Shown here piece after piece: positions 31,986-44,149 of a DNA stretch of 64,000 bases. The notes under the pieces are model-generated. The model saw only the letters and a list, made by a program, of their open reading frames with translations. It made no database searches and was not told where the DNA came from. Source of the stretch: Kappaphycus alvarezii (taxonomy: Eukaryota > Rhodophyta > Florideophyceae > Gigartinales > Solieriaceae); NCBI GenBank assembly GCA_002205965.3, contig NADL03000684.1, positions 1-64,000 on the forward strand, read 5' to 3'. Position numbers and translations under genes: made by a program. Numbering within the stretch: the stretch's first letter is position 1; each line of letters begins with the position of its first letter.

Positions 31986-31989
31986 GGCC

Positions 31990-32395
31990 GGTACACCGCC
32001 GCGCCAAGAACCAGGATATTACTGAAGGGGGAAATTTGGGGTGTTTTTAATGCATGAAAAATATGGTCAGCTGTTCCCTGAGGGATGTCGTGATGGTAAA
32101 GGCTTACAATGTAAAGGGTTGGCGGGAAGTTGTCAAAACGCTAGAAAACTGACGGGAGGCCGGCCAACAGGCACGCTGCATTGGACATTACTGCTGCTGC
32201 GGCATGACGCTGTGTTAAGATTTCATTACTGAAGGTGTATGGTGCAAACAAAATATAGATGTGTAAATTACTCAAAATGCTTATATTGTAATGCAAGACC
32301 AGAAAAGCCCGTAATTTACGAGTAATTTACTATTTTTCAAAGCAGAGTCAAACTATCAGCATGGGCCATTCTGATCTGGATCAGAGCGTAGAATA
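31990..32395. other. Spacer, no gene recognised
   Basis: A 63-codon plus frame at 32041 has no known domain, and its first codon is a non-ATG start. Confidence 0.4.
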
Positions 32396-32399
32396 TGAT

Positions 32400-34490
32400 C
32401 TAGTTTCTCTGGTATCACTGATCAGTCCACATCATCAGCATCCCAGACGGAACTGTCGGGGAAGAGGTCAAGTTCAAACTGCAAATCTCCCCACCCATTA
32501 TCATTGCTGCTCTTCTGATACTCCTCAAAGCCTTGTGACATCATGTTCTCCATTGGACTGTCCCTGGCGGTAGCCAGCACAGCAGATGATACCCTGTTCA
32601 ACTGATTTGAATTAAAAATCAGTGAACACTGCATATCCTACTTTCCGTTTGCTAACCTATCGCGCGTTTTTGAATGAACGCGGCTTCGTGTTTTAAAGTA
32701 CCTTTATGGTCCAGCAGAAGATGGCATCAAACAGAACTCCCTCGACGCCAGCTTTGATACAACGGGTTCGATCATAAAACCAGAGTTACGCCACCAGAGC
32801 TGCGGGTGATAGCAGGTAGGAGATGAATCGTAGCGGCTATTACTGCCCACCCACACAGCAAGTCATCGACGCATGTCCGCCACTTCAGAGTCATCTAGAC
32901 CCATATATTCGCCATCCTTTTGTAATGCAGATGTCGCGACAGCCATTAATGAACGATCCTTCAATAGCCATTGAACAGAATGAAAACTCTCTTGAGAAAC
33001 CAATGGGTCTAAAATCAAACACAGAAAATGGACTTTGCTCTCAATCCTACAGAAAGGTTCGAAAGGCTTGCCCTTCATAGTTTGGTATTCGTCCAAAGGT
33101 AGTACAAAGCGGCATGCATCCAGTATGGCCGTAAATGCCAGGGGAACAAGTGACATGGGGCACAAGTGCGACTCCATGAAAGTAACTGCCGCCATAATCA
33201 AATTGTAAAGAGGTGTGAGTATCCCTAGTTTAGTGCAAAACTCACCATTTTTTGCAGTCAGATGAACCTTTTAGGCCGTGTTTCTATTGATATAAACGTT
33301 TAGTAAGGCCTCGTTTGCCGGGTTTATCTTTTCCTCGACTAGTATGTTCACAATTGGCTTTGCTTTTTGTTTTGTAAAACAGAGGAAAATATTTTTGTCA
33401 CGCCATTCCATCTAGGGGGGGAAAACGACTTGATTGTTTTCGGGACAGGGATCTCTGCGTTACAGCGCTTACTAAGCTCTGTGTTGGCGAGATGAGTATG
33501 GTGAACATAACTAGCGACCATTGCCACCAACTTTAATAATGAAGATGTACTGGGCAAGGCTAAAGAGTCTTTCACAACGAGGGAATCACAATGACAACAG
33601 CATCCATAGGAAAAGCAAAAATGGTTTGAAACCGACGCATGTACTCTAGATGCGAGTCTCCGTGTCTTAACCATTGCATTGGGGGAGTCGCTGACAAGGC
33701 CATAGGGTTTCGTAAACTTGTACCCGTCCCCAAAGCATTTCTTAAACATCTCGGCTAGGGTATGATCTAAATTGGTGGATGTCTCTCTGCGTGATCCTAG
33801 CCGAAAGGAAGAGGCATGGAATGGAATCGGACCGCCACAAAGGTAGTGGAACACCGGCTTCGAGTTATATCAGAGAAATCATCAATGCTAATACAAACGA
33901 CAGGTAAACTTCGTAGATTTTGGGCAACGTGCCCATTGCACTCTTTGAACCCCTGCTGAAGATAGCTGTTAGCTTTCAGTTTTCGATTTGGAGGCCGTTA
34001 ACAGTTCCACATAACGGCATCCCAAAAAGGCTCCTAGTTTGAGCGTTCAAGCTCCCAAATGGCATTCCATCCTTTACAACTGCCATTGCGAATGCATTAT
34101 AAATTGAATTATTTTGGGTCTTTTTTAGAGCCTGAACGAACGGCAGAACCAAAGTTTGAGACTGCCTTGCGGACGAAACGGTACGTGCATTGCTTGACGA
34201 GTCCACATTAGAAGAAAATCTCTTTGCGTCTCTAAGCTGACGGTACACTTCAGGGAATTTGCGTCGAAACGAAATACATTACATGGAACGATTGCGCACT
34301 CGTGTAGAATTGAATCGCTTCTTGTTCATACAGCATTTGTAAATAACTATTACTTGTGGCCTATTGTCCAATCTTTGGACAAAAGGCTCAACATTGAGCG
34401 CTTTTGTTCGCCTCTTCTTGATTTCGGGAGTGAGACGTTCTGCTTCCGTGTTGCCTCGATCAGAAGCATCAATGGCATCAGTCATGGGGT
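32400..34490 (-). pseudogene. hAT-family transposase relic
   Basis: Minus-strand blocks occur in the order expected for hAT enzymes. A BED-like piece with YKCCMNKKRFNSTRVRN lies near 34350. LRDAKRFSSN and LVLPFVQALKKTQNN lie near 34140-34230. KPYGLVSDSPNAMVKTRRL (the D-N/S-x-N motif near 33700-33660) is followed by CCCHCDSLVVKDSLAL, with the Cys/His motif usual for hAT. TIKSFSPPRWNGVTKIFSSV (the RW motif) lies near 33400. YQTMKGKPFEPF and HFLCLILDPLVSQ lie near 33000-33080. Frame changes and stops separate them. The C-terminal dimerisation motif is not clear. No terminal inverted repeats were identified. Confidence 0.7.
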
Positions 34491-34499
34491 TCGGGTTCG

Positions 34500-35595
34500 A
34501 GGTTGGTCGTGGCTAAATAAAGGGGATGGGGTAGAGAGAGCGATAATCAGAGTCTGAGTGCAGCTTTAATGAGGGGGTTGTTTGATTGCCGTGACCTGGA
34601 TCTCTGTGTTAATACTGGTTTCGGACAAAGCGGCAACTTTGCGATGTAATATACCGTACTACTGTATTGTATTATTGCAACTGTTACTTTTGTTTGAATT
34701 CTAATTAGAGCTTCTTACCTTACCGTTAACTCCCAGTCGTGGCCCTGGTGATCAGGGCCTGATGAGCCCATGACTGATAATGGTTAGCGTTCCTGAGATG
34801 CCCATGCACTAGATTGAATCCATTGTGGTTGGTACATTAGACCTAATTTCAGAGATTTAGTCATCTAATTGTCTACTTATTGATTGTCCTCTGAACGCTC
34901 AACCAGTGTAATAGACCTGCTGGCTGTTCAGCTTCTGAAGTCATGCTACGTAAGCATTAAGTCAAGAGTCACCTCTTTGGCTTGTTATGGAGCTAATTTT
35001 GGCATTAGTCAACCGTTCATTCTCAACGACATTGTTAACAATGTCGTTGGGACTCTTTAAGTGCAGTGACCGTTGATCGGCAGCTCAAGCAGTTTGCGTG
35101 TCCAGCAATGCATCAGCCAGCGGCTTTTGGCCATACCTGGACACATAACCTGAGTTTCAAGACTAGATCCCTCGCTTCAAACCAGAGGTGTTCCCCGGTA
35201 CCCTTCCGGGTTCTTAACTGTAAAACCACTGTAAAACCAATTCTCCATGCGTAATTTACGCAGAATCACCATAAATACTTGTAAATTACATTGAAAATTT
35301 TAATTTACTGGCCTTGTAAATTACGAGCGGCATCTTTAAAACAAAAATACTGCAATGGACAGTCTGGTAGAGAATACTGGACAGTACTGTACCCAGACAG
35401 ACTGAATGTGTCAGTACGTGGACAACTGTACCCGTGGCTTCCGGTGGCTAGAGCAGCAGCCACAGATATGTACAGTACATCAACTGTACAGTTGTAAGGG
35501 TCGCAGTCTAAGTGACTCGCTGACATACGTTCTGGAGAAGCCCTCGCATTCTACTCAACTGATGACTATCTTGTCAGGACGCCCCCAGAGGTCGG
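34500..35595. other. Spacer with two foldbacks, no gene recognised
   Basis: It contains an imperfect hairpin at 34723-34790 (CAGTC with GACTG, GCCCTG with CAGGGC) and the perfect palindrome at 35024-35049. I see no coding region I can support. Confidence 0.45.
35024..35049. repeat. Perfect 26-bp palindrome
   Basis: CAACGACATTGTT at 35024-35036 is followed directly by its reverse complement, centred on GTTAAC. There is no spacer. Confidence 0.95.
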
Positions 35596-35599
35596 TCAG

Positions 35600-35930
35600 G
35601 ATTTACGCGCATAGCCGGAGGCCCTTCGGACTCTTTAAATTGTACCCGCACGTGGCAGAAGCCCTTTGCTGGATGATTAGGAATATATTGTGCCCGCATT
35701 GGCGGAGCCGTTCGTTGATTGTATTTGCATTGCAGCCGCACTGACGGAGGCCGAGAACGGCTGTATGCACTATTCCTGGTTTTACGGAGGCCCTTAATAG
35801 GCTCACTGTATCAGAACTCGCACACGTCGGAGCTACTAATAATCTGCCTATAATGCACCCGCATTACGGGAGGCCTGTCTGGGCTGCATTCTTTCTATCT
35901 GCTATTGGCGGAGGCTTTTGGTGGCTAGCT
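35600..35930. repeat. Degenerate tandem repeat, period about 43 bp
   Basis: A word of the form (C)CCGCATTxxCGGAGGCC recurs about eight times, near 35605, 35644, 35692, 35734, 35781, 35820, 35858 and 35901, with spacings of about 38-48 bases. The sequences between the words vary. There is no matching reading frame. Confidence 0.65.
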
Positions 35931-35939
35931 GGCACTTAC

Positions 35940-38900
35940 ATGTGCCAAATTGTACTATGATGACACTGCGTGCTACCAGCAGCGCTTACAAACTGGGGCA
36001 GATTAGCCCGTCTGAGATGTTTAACCTCAATGTTCCCAAAAGGGATTAAAAATACCATTGAGCGTATTTTTGAGCGCTGCACTGCTAAATTGATTGACAG
36101 CTTGTCCAACCGTGGACGCGATACCCAACATACATTACCCCTTTAAGCTGGAAACGGCATATGAAAATGAGAAGCATGCATTATGAAAATATGCTGAGGT
36201 TTCGAGGTATTTCTTGCTCTGGTCTGTGCCTATATGAGGCGAGGTCCCGGCGGGGTAGGACGGAACGAGAGAGAGGAACTCATAGGGAAATCATTCAACA
36301 CTTTGGAGAAGGCGCGTTGTCGTTCCCTGTATAAGAGCTACTTTCCTTACAGAGTGAACTAGTTAAATTGATGAAATCACGAGTAAAGGATTTCCCAACA
36401 GTACAGTACTTCTTCACATCAAAATCTAATTGAACTCGAAACTTTGAGACCAACTAGCAGCAGGCTGAGGATAATTAGGAAAGGGACCAACTCGTAGTAT
36501 GTCGAAGTTGAGATCCATGTAGTATGGTGGATGTCGTGACATGTTGTTGGTGTTAACAGGCTGGTGGAGATCGCAGATGGTGGAAAATAGAGATAAGCAA
36601 TGGAGGGCGAAGCAGAAAGCGGTGATCAAGCACTACCGAGTGAACGAAAGATGTTTGTTGACCTTATAAGTGTTGTAAGTAGTTGGCCAGCGCTTCCGGA
36701 AACTTGAATGTAGGCAGAGTATTTGCGATTGTATTGAAACTGATTGGGGAACCATGTGAGCAGTATTTCAAGAGCAAGGGAGCCAAAGGAGTATTCGATT
36801 AACGCTAGGCAAAGTATTATAGACAGCATAAGAAGAGGTAAGGAGGTGGTATCCGACCCTGCGCCGGGGTCCACAGGGGACTACATGTAAATTCTCGTAA
36901 GTCAAATAAGGCGTTTTCAAACCTATACTAAGGTCTACCGACTCTATAGGCAACAGTAGAGTAATGTGGCAATTAATGTTGGCAAGGGCAATTACACCTC
37001 CTGTAATCTTGATTGACCTCAGTACAGGTCAGATATCTCTGTTTCTTCATGGACCACCCGATTAGAAAGTAGCTAGCAACATAGTCGGTTCCTGCACTGG
37101 ACCTCCGATAGTAATGCAGTAAAGAATTCTTTTTATTTTTAAAGATACTACCTGCAGTCTTAACACAGTTTGGTACAGGTTCTGTGTTCCTTTTTCACTC
37201 AGTGATGATGAATCCAGGGGACCTTCAAAAGGCCATAAAGCGACAAAAGGAGGCTTTGAAGTTCCACTGAGAGGACCTTCTGCGGGCCCACTACACCGAA
37301 AAATGAATGTGAAAATTCACCGAGAGAATCTACAGCATCTTCATTTACACCTCTCCCCGTAATGGTGCCCATCATACAATCGATGTGAGAGGTATACATT
37401 TTGGCCGCACAATATCCCGAGACTGCAATGATGCGCAAGTTATTGTATATTGTATGATAAGCATCTGAATATTTTCGGGGTGAGACATGGACCACACTTA
37501 TCATATTATGATTAATTCTTCTGGGTGTTTTCCTTCTACTTCTATAGAACTCTATTTCTACTAGGTTTTTTGGGATGATTTGGCACTTCAAAAATATCGT
37601 TTTAATCTTTAAAATTTTGGAGAGGTTACTTAAGAATAATATGTACAGTCCAATATGAATGTTTTGAGGCCTAAAATGAAGCCAGGGCAGAAACTGAAGT
37701 GCTACGCGTAATAAATTTTTGAAAAATCATGCTGGGAAGAGTTACATCCTTACTTGTTGGGAATTTTGTGTATTTTAGCAATGTCTCAAAAGAGGTTAAC
37801 GGAAACTGCAAAACAACAATGACAAAAACGTACCTATTAGCCTTAACAGCCACTTGAAGAGGAGATCGAGGGGTCTTGAAGGGTCGAGACGTTCAATTAA
37901 AGCGAGAGAGTGTTATTTTTACTTTGAATTTATCCACCGAAAACATATCAGGATAGAGGACCATTTCTGAATGCAGATTCTGAAATTCCAAGATATTTTA
38001 ATTTGCTTGAGTTTCGAAAATTCATGTTTTTTAATAACTTACTACACGCTGGTACCGAATGATGTTATTGAACGCCTAGGCTTGGGCAGATAACAAGATC
38101 GATTCTGAAAACTCGATATATTTGCCATTAAACTGGAATATAATTCTCTCTTCTAGTCATTCTCGTCCGAAACATTCCTTTTAATGATTTGTATAGTAAT
38201 TTATACGCGTTTATAATACTTTTTGGTTAATTTTAAAGTGTATATAAACTGTTTGAAAAGCTTTTTTAGGAGAGGACCAGGAATTTGGAAGACAAATGAA
38301 AGTGCAGAGACAAATAGTTGCAAAGTTGAAAGTGAACTTCTGACCTAAGAAGCGTTTCTTTTACGCTTGTCACTACGCATTGGTGGCATACTCTGCCTAT
38401 TATACAAGCACTTGTAACACCTTGACTTTCGGCCTTATCTACCTCTTTTTGTTTCCAAAACTATACTACAGTAGCACTTACGTCGCTTGAAGTGCCTCTG
38501 TCCTGGTATAACTGGTTTTCAGAATTTCATCCTCGCCGATCTATTCATATCGAATTCATCTAACTAACGAAGTATTCCAGTATCTCAGAAGTCGAGGCGT
38601 ACTTGAATTCTGAGAAACAGTTTAGATCCTTCCCAGATTTTCAAACAGACCTGCTTGGCAAAGTTTATTTGGCTCATCTGTATCCCCGCAAATTCCATAC
38701 TTTTCGAGGTTGGTAGACCTTAAGTAAGAGATTAAAGTATTTAGCTAGATATATGCTAAATTGGTATGGAAAAAGGCCCACGGGGTTCCAGAGAAAAAAG
38801 GCAAAGGGACTTTAAAGCGAAGCTACCAGCTTTGTTCTGTTGTCAGATTTTGGTGGTTTTACACTTCTATACTACGTGCTAAACTTCAAATGTAGCTCTG

Positions 38901-41900
38901 TTATACCCACGTTGGAGCAAAAAATGAATTATTCGTATAACAAGCAGCTCTTGGAGATAAATACCAAATAAACCCGAGGACAGGGGAACGAAATAATTAT
39001 AGACATGATCAAGAAATATTATAAAAGGGGAAAATTTAGTTTGTTAATTGATATATGATGAAGTCACAGATTTGCAAAGAAAAATGAAGAAGTACAGTAT
39101 GCGTAACTCTCTTTAAAGTACCGCCGGTGATTCGAGCCATGTCAGGGGGGTCTGTGGTATATGTGAGAACGGCCACAGCATAGCTTCGCATTATTATAAG
39201 AAGCACAATTTTATAAATTTCCATGGAACTTATGGTTCAGCCCCTCGAGATCGCATAAAAGTGAAATAATCGTCTGGAAACAACGACCAATTAAGCGTAA
39301 TCATATACCGAAACAGATAACTTTGCTGGGAGAACAGCCAAAATTATGTTACATGTTAATTTAAAATAGATTCTTCATAACCCGACCGAGTTTTTGGGAC
39401 AATTTATAGTGAAATGGAAAAGAAACCGTGCAATTTGTTATGACTTATGGTGTCGATGAATGTCAACTGTGGCATTTATGACCACTTACTTGTCCAATAA
39501 GGTATACAACACAATCGATGCGAAAAGGCGTTATAATAATAGCTCGCGTACGATAGAGAACGGCATTATTTTCAACCTATGTTTGATTGCAAGGTTATAT
39601 AATTATTTGATATTCGACCACTTCAGTTGATGTTCTCGTCTTTTATGGATTGATATACACATAAGTTTATCTCACCAGAAGTATCGACCCGAATTTGTAC
39701 GAATTTAGGCTAGTTCTCAGTGAAACAGAGCACATACGTTGGTGGAGAAATATCCGACCTTCAATCAAGCATCATCGATTCCTCTCCATGTCCATCGTCG
39801 CTTGGCTGGTTCCCGATGTTCACCACACATCTGAAAGCACATGATTAATGGTTATTATTCGCTTTTTAATGTTAGCAAATATATTTTTTGGTTCAAATTG
39901 TCCGGAAAGTGAACCAGATTATTCCCTTTTGAACTTAATAACCAGTCTGCGAAGTTTTCGCACCTTTACTTGGATCCATCGTTCCCAGACATACAACTGA
40001 AATGAACTCTGAACTCTGAACTCTGAATCCTCATCCTCCTCTATGCAGATAAAGGAGAGCGACCCTTCAACCCTCAGTTCTTTCTGATGGCCTTGGATAT
40101 TATTGAGTCTATCCAAACACAGCTTTCTCTCCATGCAAAGGACACAGGCTTGTACTGTATGTCAGTACATAATGTTGGATAACAATTAAATTTGCACATA
40201 ATTTTTTGAATAGTCCTAGGCGCATATACATATTATCACTTTGCCTTTGATGGATGTATTTTTATCCATTGGTATCGCGCTAGATCAGAATAACAGGAAA
40301 TGACCTTTCGAAGTCGCAAAAAATTTCGTCTAAATTTGTGTAGAAGGTCTTGGAAGTAAGTCAGAGGATACTAGCTGGGTGATGTTGAAGGAGACTGAGC
40401 AAGTGGTCAACTTTTTATCATATCAACATATATAAAGGCTACTGGTACCGCTTCTGTGGAGTTATACGTGGCCGTACATTTTAATGGGTAACAAACGCGT
40501 GAAGCCTGACATCAGTCTGATTTTTTTCTGAACTGTTGAGAATGGACGGTCTATTTGGCAATTTCGTACTTTAACAGAAGCCCTAACGATTAATATATAT
40601 ATATAATATTAGGCACGCTATTCCAGATTGAGATATCTACTAAATTCTATCTCGGCGATCGATTTTAAGTATTTTAGTTTGACTGAGTACAACGTACTAA
40701 AATGACACGGCATACCCTCCTACAACGTAAAAATATCAATAATAAAGCTTTACTATCAATTCCGTAGCAAATGCAACGCAGCTCATCACAAATTTCATAA
40801 GTGATAACAAGTATCTATGAAAAATAACGCCACAACAGGGGTTATTGTATATTTTTAATGAATTTTTGGGAAAATATTGCTGCAAATTGATAAAAACATC
40901 TTCAATATGAGATCATGAGTATGATTTGGTGAACCCAAGGTATATGAACCAACCAGAAACCATTTAATATTACTGAACTTTAGATATTCTTAACGATACA
41001 TCATTTCTTCAACAAGCGATGTGATAGTTTAGATATCAACTTTTGCTGAAAAAAGATTTGTCCCTTCTCGAAAATCGTGATCTCTTCCGCCGCATATCTC
41101 CGAATATTTTGTTCTATACTAATATGTCCTCTTCAAGTCCTTCCAGTATGAAAATATTGCTTTAATGTGAGTATTACAGTTTGCTGTTCGTTTTCTTAGT
41201 CTCCTTTCATTTTTTATGATTTTTTGGAATAGATTATTCACTCATTGTCCATTGAAATGCAACCATTTGTGGCATACATGAAAATGTTCTCGAATATTTT
41301 GTACACTGTTTTAAAAAAGTTTTCCTAACGACTCCGCTACGGATAAATGCTCTTTTCTATGATAGGTAAAGCCAATGATTTGGTTTCCTTTACAGATCTG
41401 TTTCTCCAAATATTTGAAACGGGTTTTATTTCTTAATTTCTATTTTACTATGAATTATGCATAGAACTCAAAGAGAAAAGAAAATGAATCAATAGAATTT
41501 TTCCTTTCCACTACCATAAAATTTTCCTCTATCGCCACGGAGCTAATCTCATTTTTGAAAATGAAATAGGTGGAGATCTATATATATTATTCTACACACA
41601 TATCTGGTTTCGTGCTCAATGCCATAATTCTAGATTATTTCAAAAATAACTTCAGATGCAGGTTCGTCCCCAACAATCGCACAAGCGAAGCTTAAAATTG
41701 TGTTTGAATATTTTCATTGAAATTCTCTGTCCTCAAATGCTCCCAAGCTACATATATCACTTCAAATGCTCACTATTAATCTTAATTCCTCCCATCCTGT
41801 CTCAATTCCCTTGAAGAGCTTCTGAGAGATGGAAATATATGTGATCTTGTTTTTATCGATTATATCCGGAGTCGGGGATAATTTTTCAGAAGCCACTTAC

Positions 41901-42075
41901 AAACTTTTCTTATCCAAATGATGTTTACACATGTTATGAACCTCTTTATAGTACGTATATTGTAGAAATCCATTAAAAAATTTATAATCTACTAGAGCTT
42001 GCTACAAGTAGACCATGTGTATCAGGATAGCTCCACCGGGATATAGACGTGTTAAGTGCTAGTTCGATGTTTCAT
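35940..42075. other. Long AT-rich region without a recognisable gene
   Basis: Six kilobases with only short frames. 38090-38560 is a diverged copy of the dispersed repeat at 12240-12640. 40592-40612 is an (AT)n tract. 40005-40027 holds a small GAACTCT triplication. There is no domain, RNA gene or transposon end I can support. Confidence 0.55.
38090..38560. repeat. Dispersed repeat, copy C
   Basis: It is similar in order to 12378-12545 (AAAGTGAACTTCTGACCTAAG here, AGAGTCAACTTCAGACCCAAG there; then ACTACAGTAGCACTTACGTC against CCACGGTAGCACTTTAGTCG) and to 15240-15420 further left. It is probably an old fragment of the same element family. Confidence 0.45.
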
Positions 42076-42081
42076 TTATCA

Positions 42082-44140
42082 TAATTAATGGTCATTATTC
42101 CATCATCGGACCCTGCGTGTATAAACATATGGTAAATTATACTTTCATCATCGCATAGGACGTCAACTTTATCACCGATTTCAGGAGATTTATTTTGGTC
42201 AATAGAGAAGTCACAGTCATCCATATTGTTTACACCTGCATTGATTTAATTGATGCAGGGTGTACTAGATACATTTTCAGTTGGAGTTTCAATGTTCCTA
42301 GAATAGACGACAATTTATAACGTTTATTCTTCGATGGATTCGAGTCGACGAAGCTCAAAGAGTACAAAGACGGTTTCTTGTCTTCAAATCCTGCTGTTTC
42401 AGGAATATTTTTGGCTCCAGGTAGAGCAATGTAAGGGGCAGCCGGATTTACAATGGGAACTATCTTCAGTGAAGAAAAACTACCATGACTGTCAATGGGT
42501 TTCTTTTGAAAATTCTCAACTGAGTTGCTAATGAAGATAGAATTTCCCACAGATGGCTTCGACCACAAACAAAGAAGAGCTTGCGACGAGCTTGAAGTTA
42601 ATCTTGTGCCTTTGAAATTCAGAAGGGACATTATTGTCTGCAGGCTTTCCGTTAACTGTTTTAATAGAGAATTTGGCTAATTTGAACGCAGAAATGATCT
42701 CGTTACCATAAAGTCCATTCGAAATTGATAGTTCATTATGTTCTGCAAGCTCATGATTAAAATTGCTGAAAAATCTTCCTTGAGGCCCATAAAGACTTAG
42801 ATAATAATTCTGCGTTTGGATAAAATGGCGTTCTTATGATGTTGATGAGGAGGAATGATTTTGATAGGAATAACTAATCCAGCGCGGTATTCTTTGAGTT
42901 CTCCGATTGTAAAAGCTTAATCTCCCTAGAATCAATCAGGGTACCAGAGTTATGCAATCCATTATGCTTAAAAACAAGTAATTGCCTCTCGAAATTAGTA
43001 GTTCTTACAATGTGACATGCCGAATAGCGAGTAGATATATCCATACAGTGAAATAAGCAGATACTATCAAGGACTTGGAGATCAACACATAGCACCTCAT
43101 TCAATTGTTAGGACAAACAGCTGAATGAGCCATTCCGAGAAGTATGCTGATTAGAAGTAGATCGACAGGATGGGTAATTTTTAACAACTTCAGTGACACA
43201 CCGTTGGATGACATCATTCCCAAGATTATTCCTCTCGACAAATAGCTTTTAATCTGAGAAAGCTGCGTGCACACATGCGTTTCTGTGTACTTTGTCAATT
43301 AGATTCTTAATATCTGGCCAGGAGGAGGTAGCAACTGTCATTGTAGACAAGCAAGAGAGTGTGGAGCGAACGATGGCGTGTGAAACAGGCTGGCGGGGAG
43401 CAAATATTTCGAGATGAATGAAGCTTAGTAAGTTGCAAGTAGTAAGAGAAGTGTGATGTTTCAAGGCATGTATAATGTATACTAGCGCATTTCGGTCAAT
43501 ATTTTCTATGCTGGGCTTTCTTGTTACATTAATTTCGAGAAACATTGAGACGAAACGTCTGGTAAAATATGGTTTATACGAATGGTTTTTTCGGAATCTG
43601 TGCCAGCAGAAATGACAACAGAGCCGAGGATCTTGCATAGTCCGCTGGCATGGTTTCCTGTTCCATACTGCCAGTAGCTGTGATCATTTATTTTCTCGGG
43701 ATTAGGGCAAGAATTGGACTGGTTCGAAGACCAAAATGGTCAGGAATCATGTGAAGCTCCACGATTCGGATACATTAATAGGGGTACTACTGTACACTCG
43801 AGGTCCAAAAAAGTCGGGGTGAGCCACCAATTCTTGCCGTGTTGAAAATAGAGTATTATTTTTGGCGTCACAAGGAAATCCTCGATAGCGGGAGTCAGGG
43901 AAAGGTGTAGCATAGTTTTTATTGATGGGTCATGTGGACTGTCTAGTAATTTATCCACTGGGAACAAGGGGCCATTTGAATTCTGATTGTACTTCCAATG
44001 TACATATTTACAGCATTTATCACAAGAATAATCGAAAGTAGGCAATATTTCGGGGCGATTGGTTCCATTATAACAATTTCAATGGCTATTGATTTCATCA
44101 GCACTTGCATCAAGTGTACTGGAGCCATTTTGGGCAATAG
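42082..44140 (-). pseudogene. LTR-retrotransposon integrase relic
   Basis: Minus-strand frames carry, in order, IDKVHRNACVHAAFSD (an integrase zinc-finger-like H/C segment, near 43300-43249), then NEVLCVDLQVLDSI (first catalytic Asp) with LFHCMDISTRYSA (43104-43000). Near 42245-42082 a tail SPEIGDKVDVLCDDES ends the frame. The order matches retroviral-type integrase. The block at 43740-44137 (for example WWLTPTFLDLECTVV) may be the polymerase or RNase H side but is too degraded to assign. There are many stops. No LTRs were found. It is unrelated in sequence to the gypsy element at 47071. Confidence 0.55.
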
Positions 44141-44149
44141 ACTTGGTAC

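Noticed and set aside
34488-34505. tRNA-like B box (GGGTTCGAGG)
   Set aside because: No acceptor stem or A box can be placed at the right distance.
40005-40030. Microsatellite GAACTCT x3
   Set aside because: It is three short units only and not worth a feature of its own.
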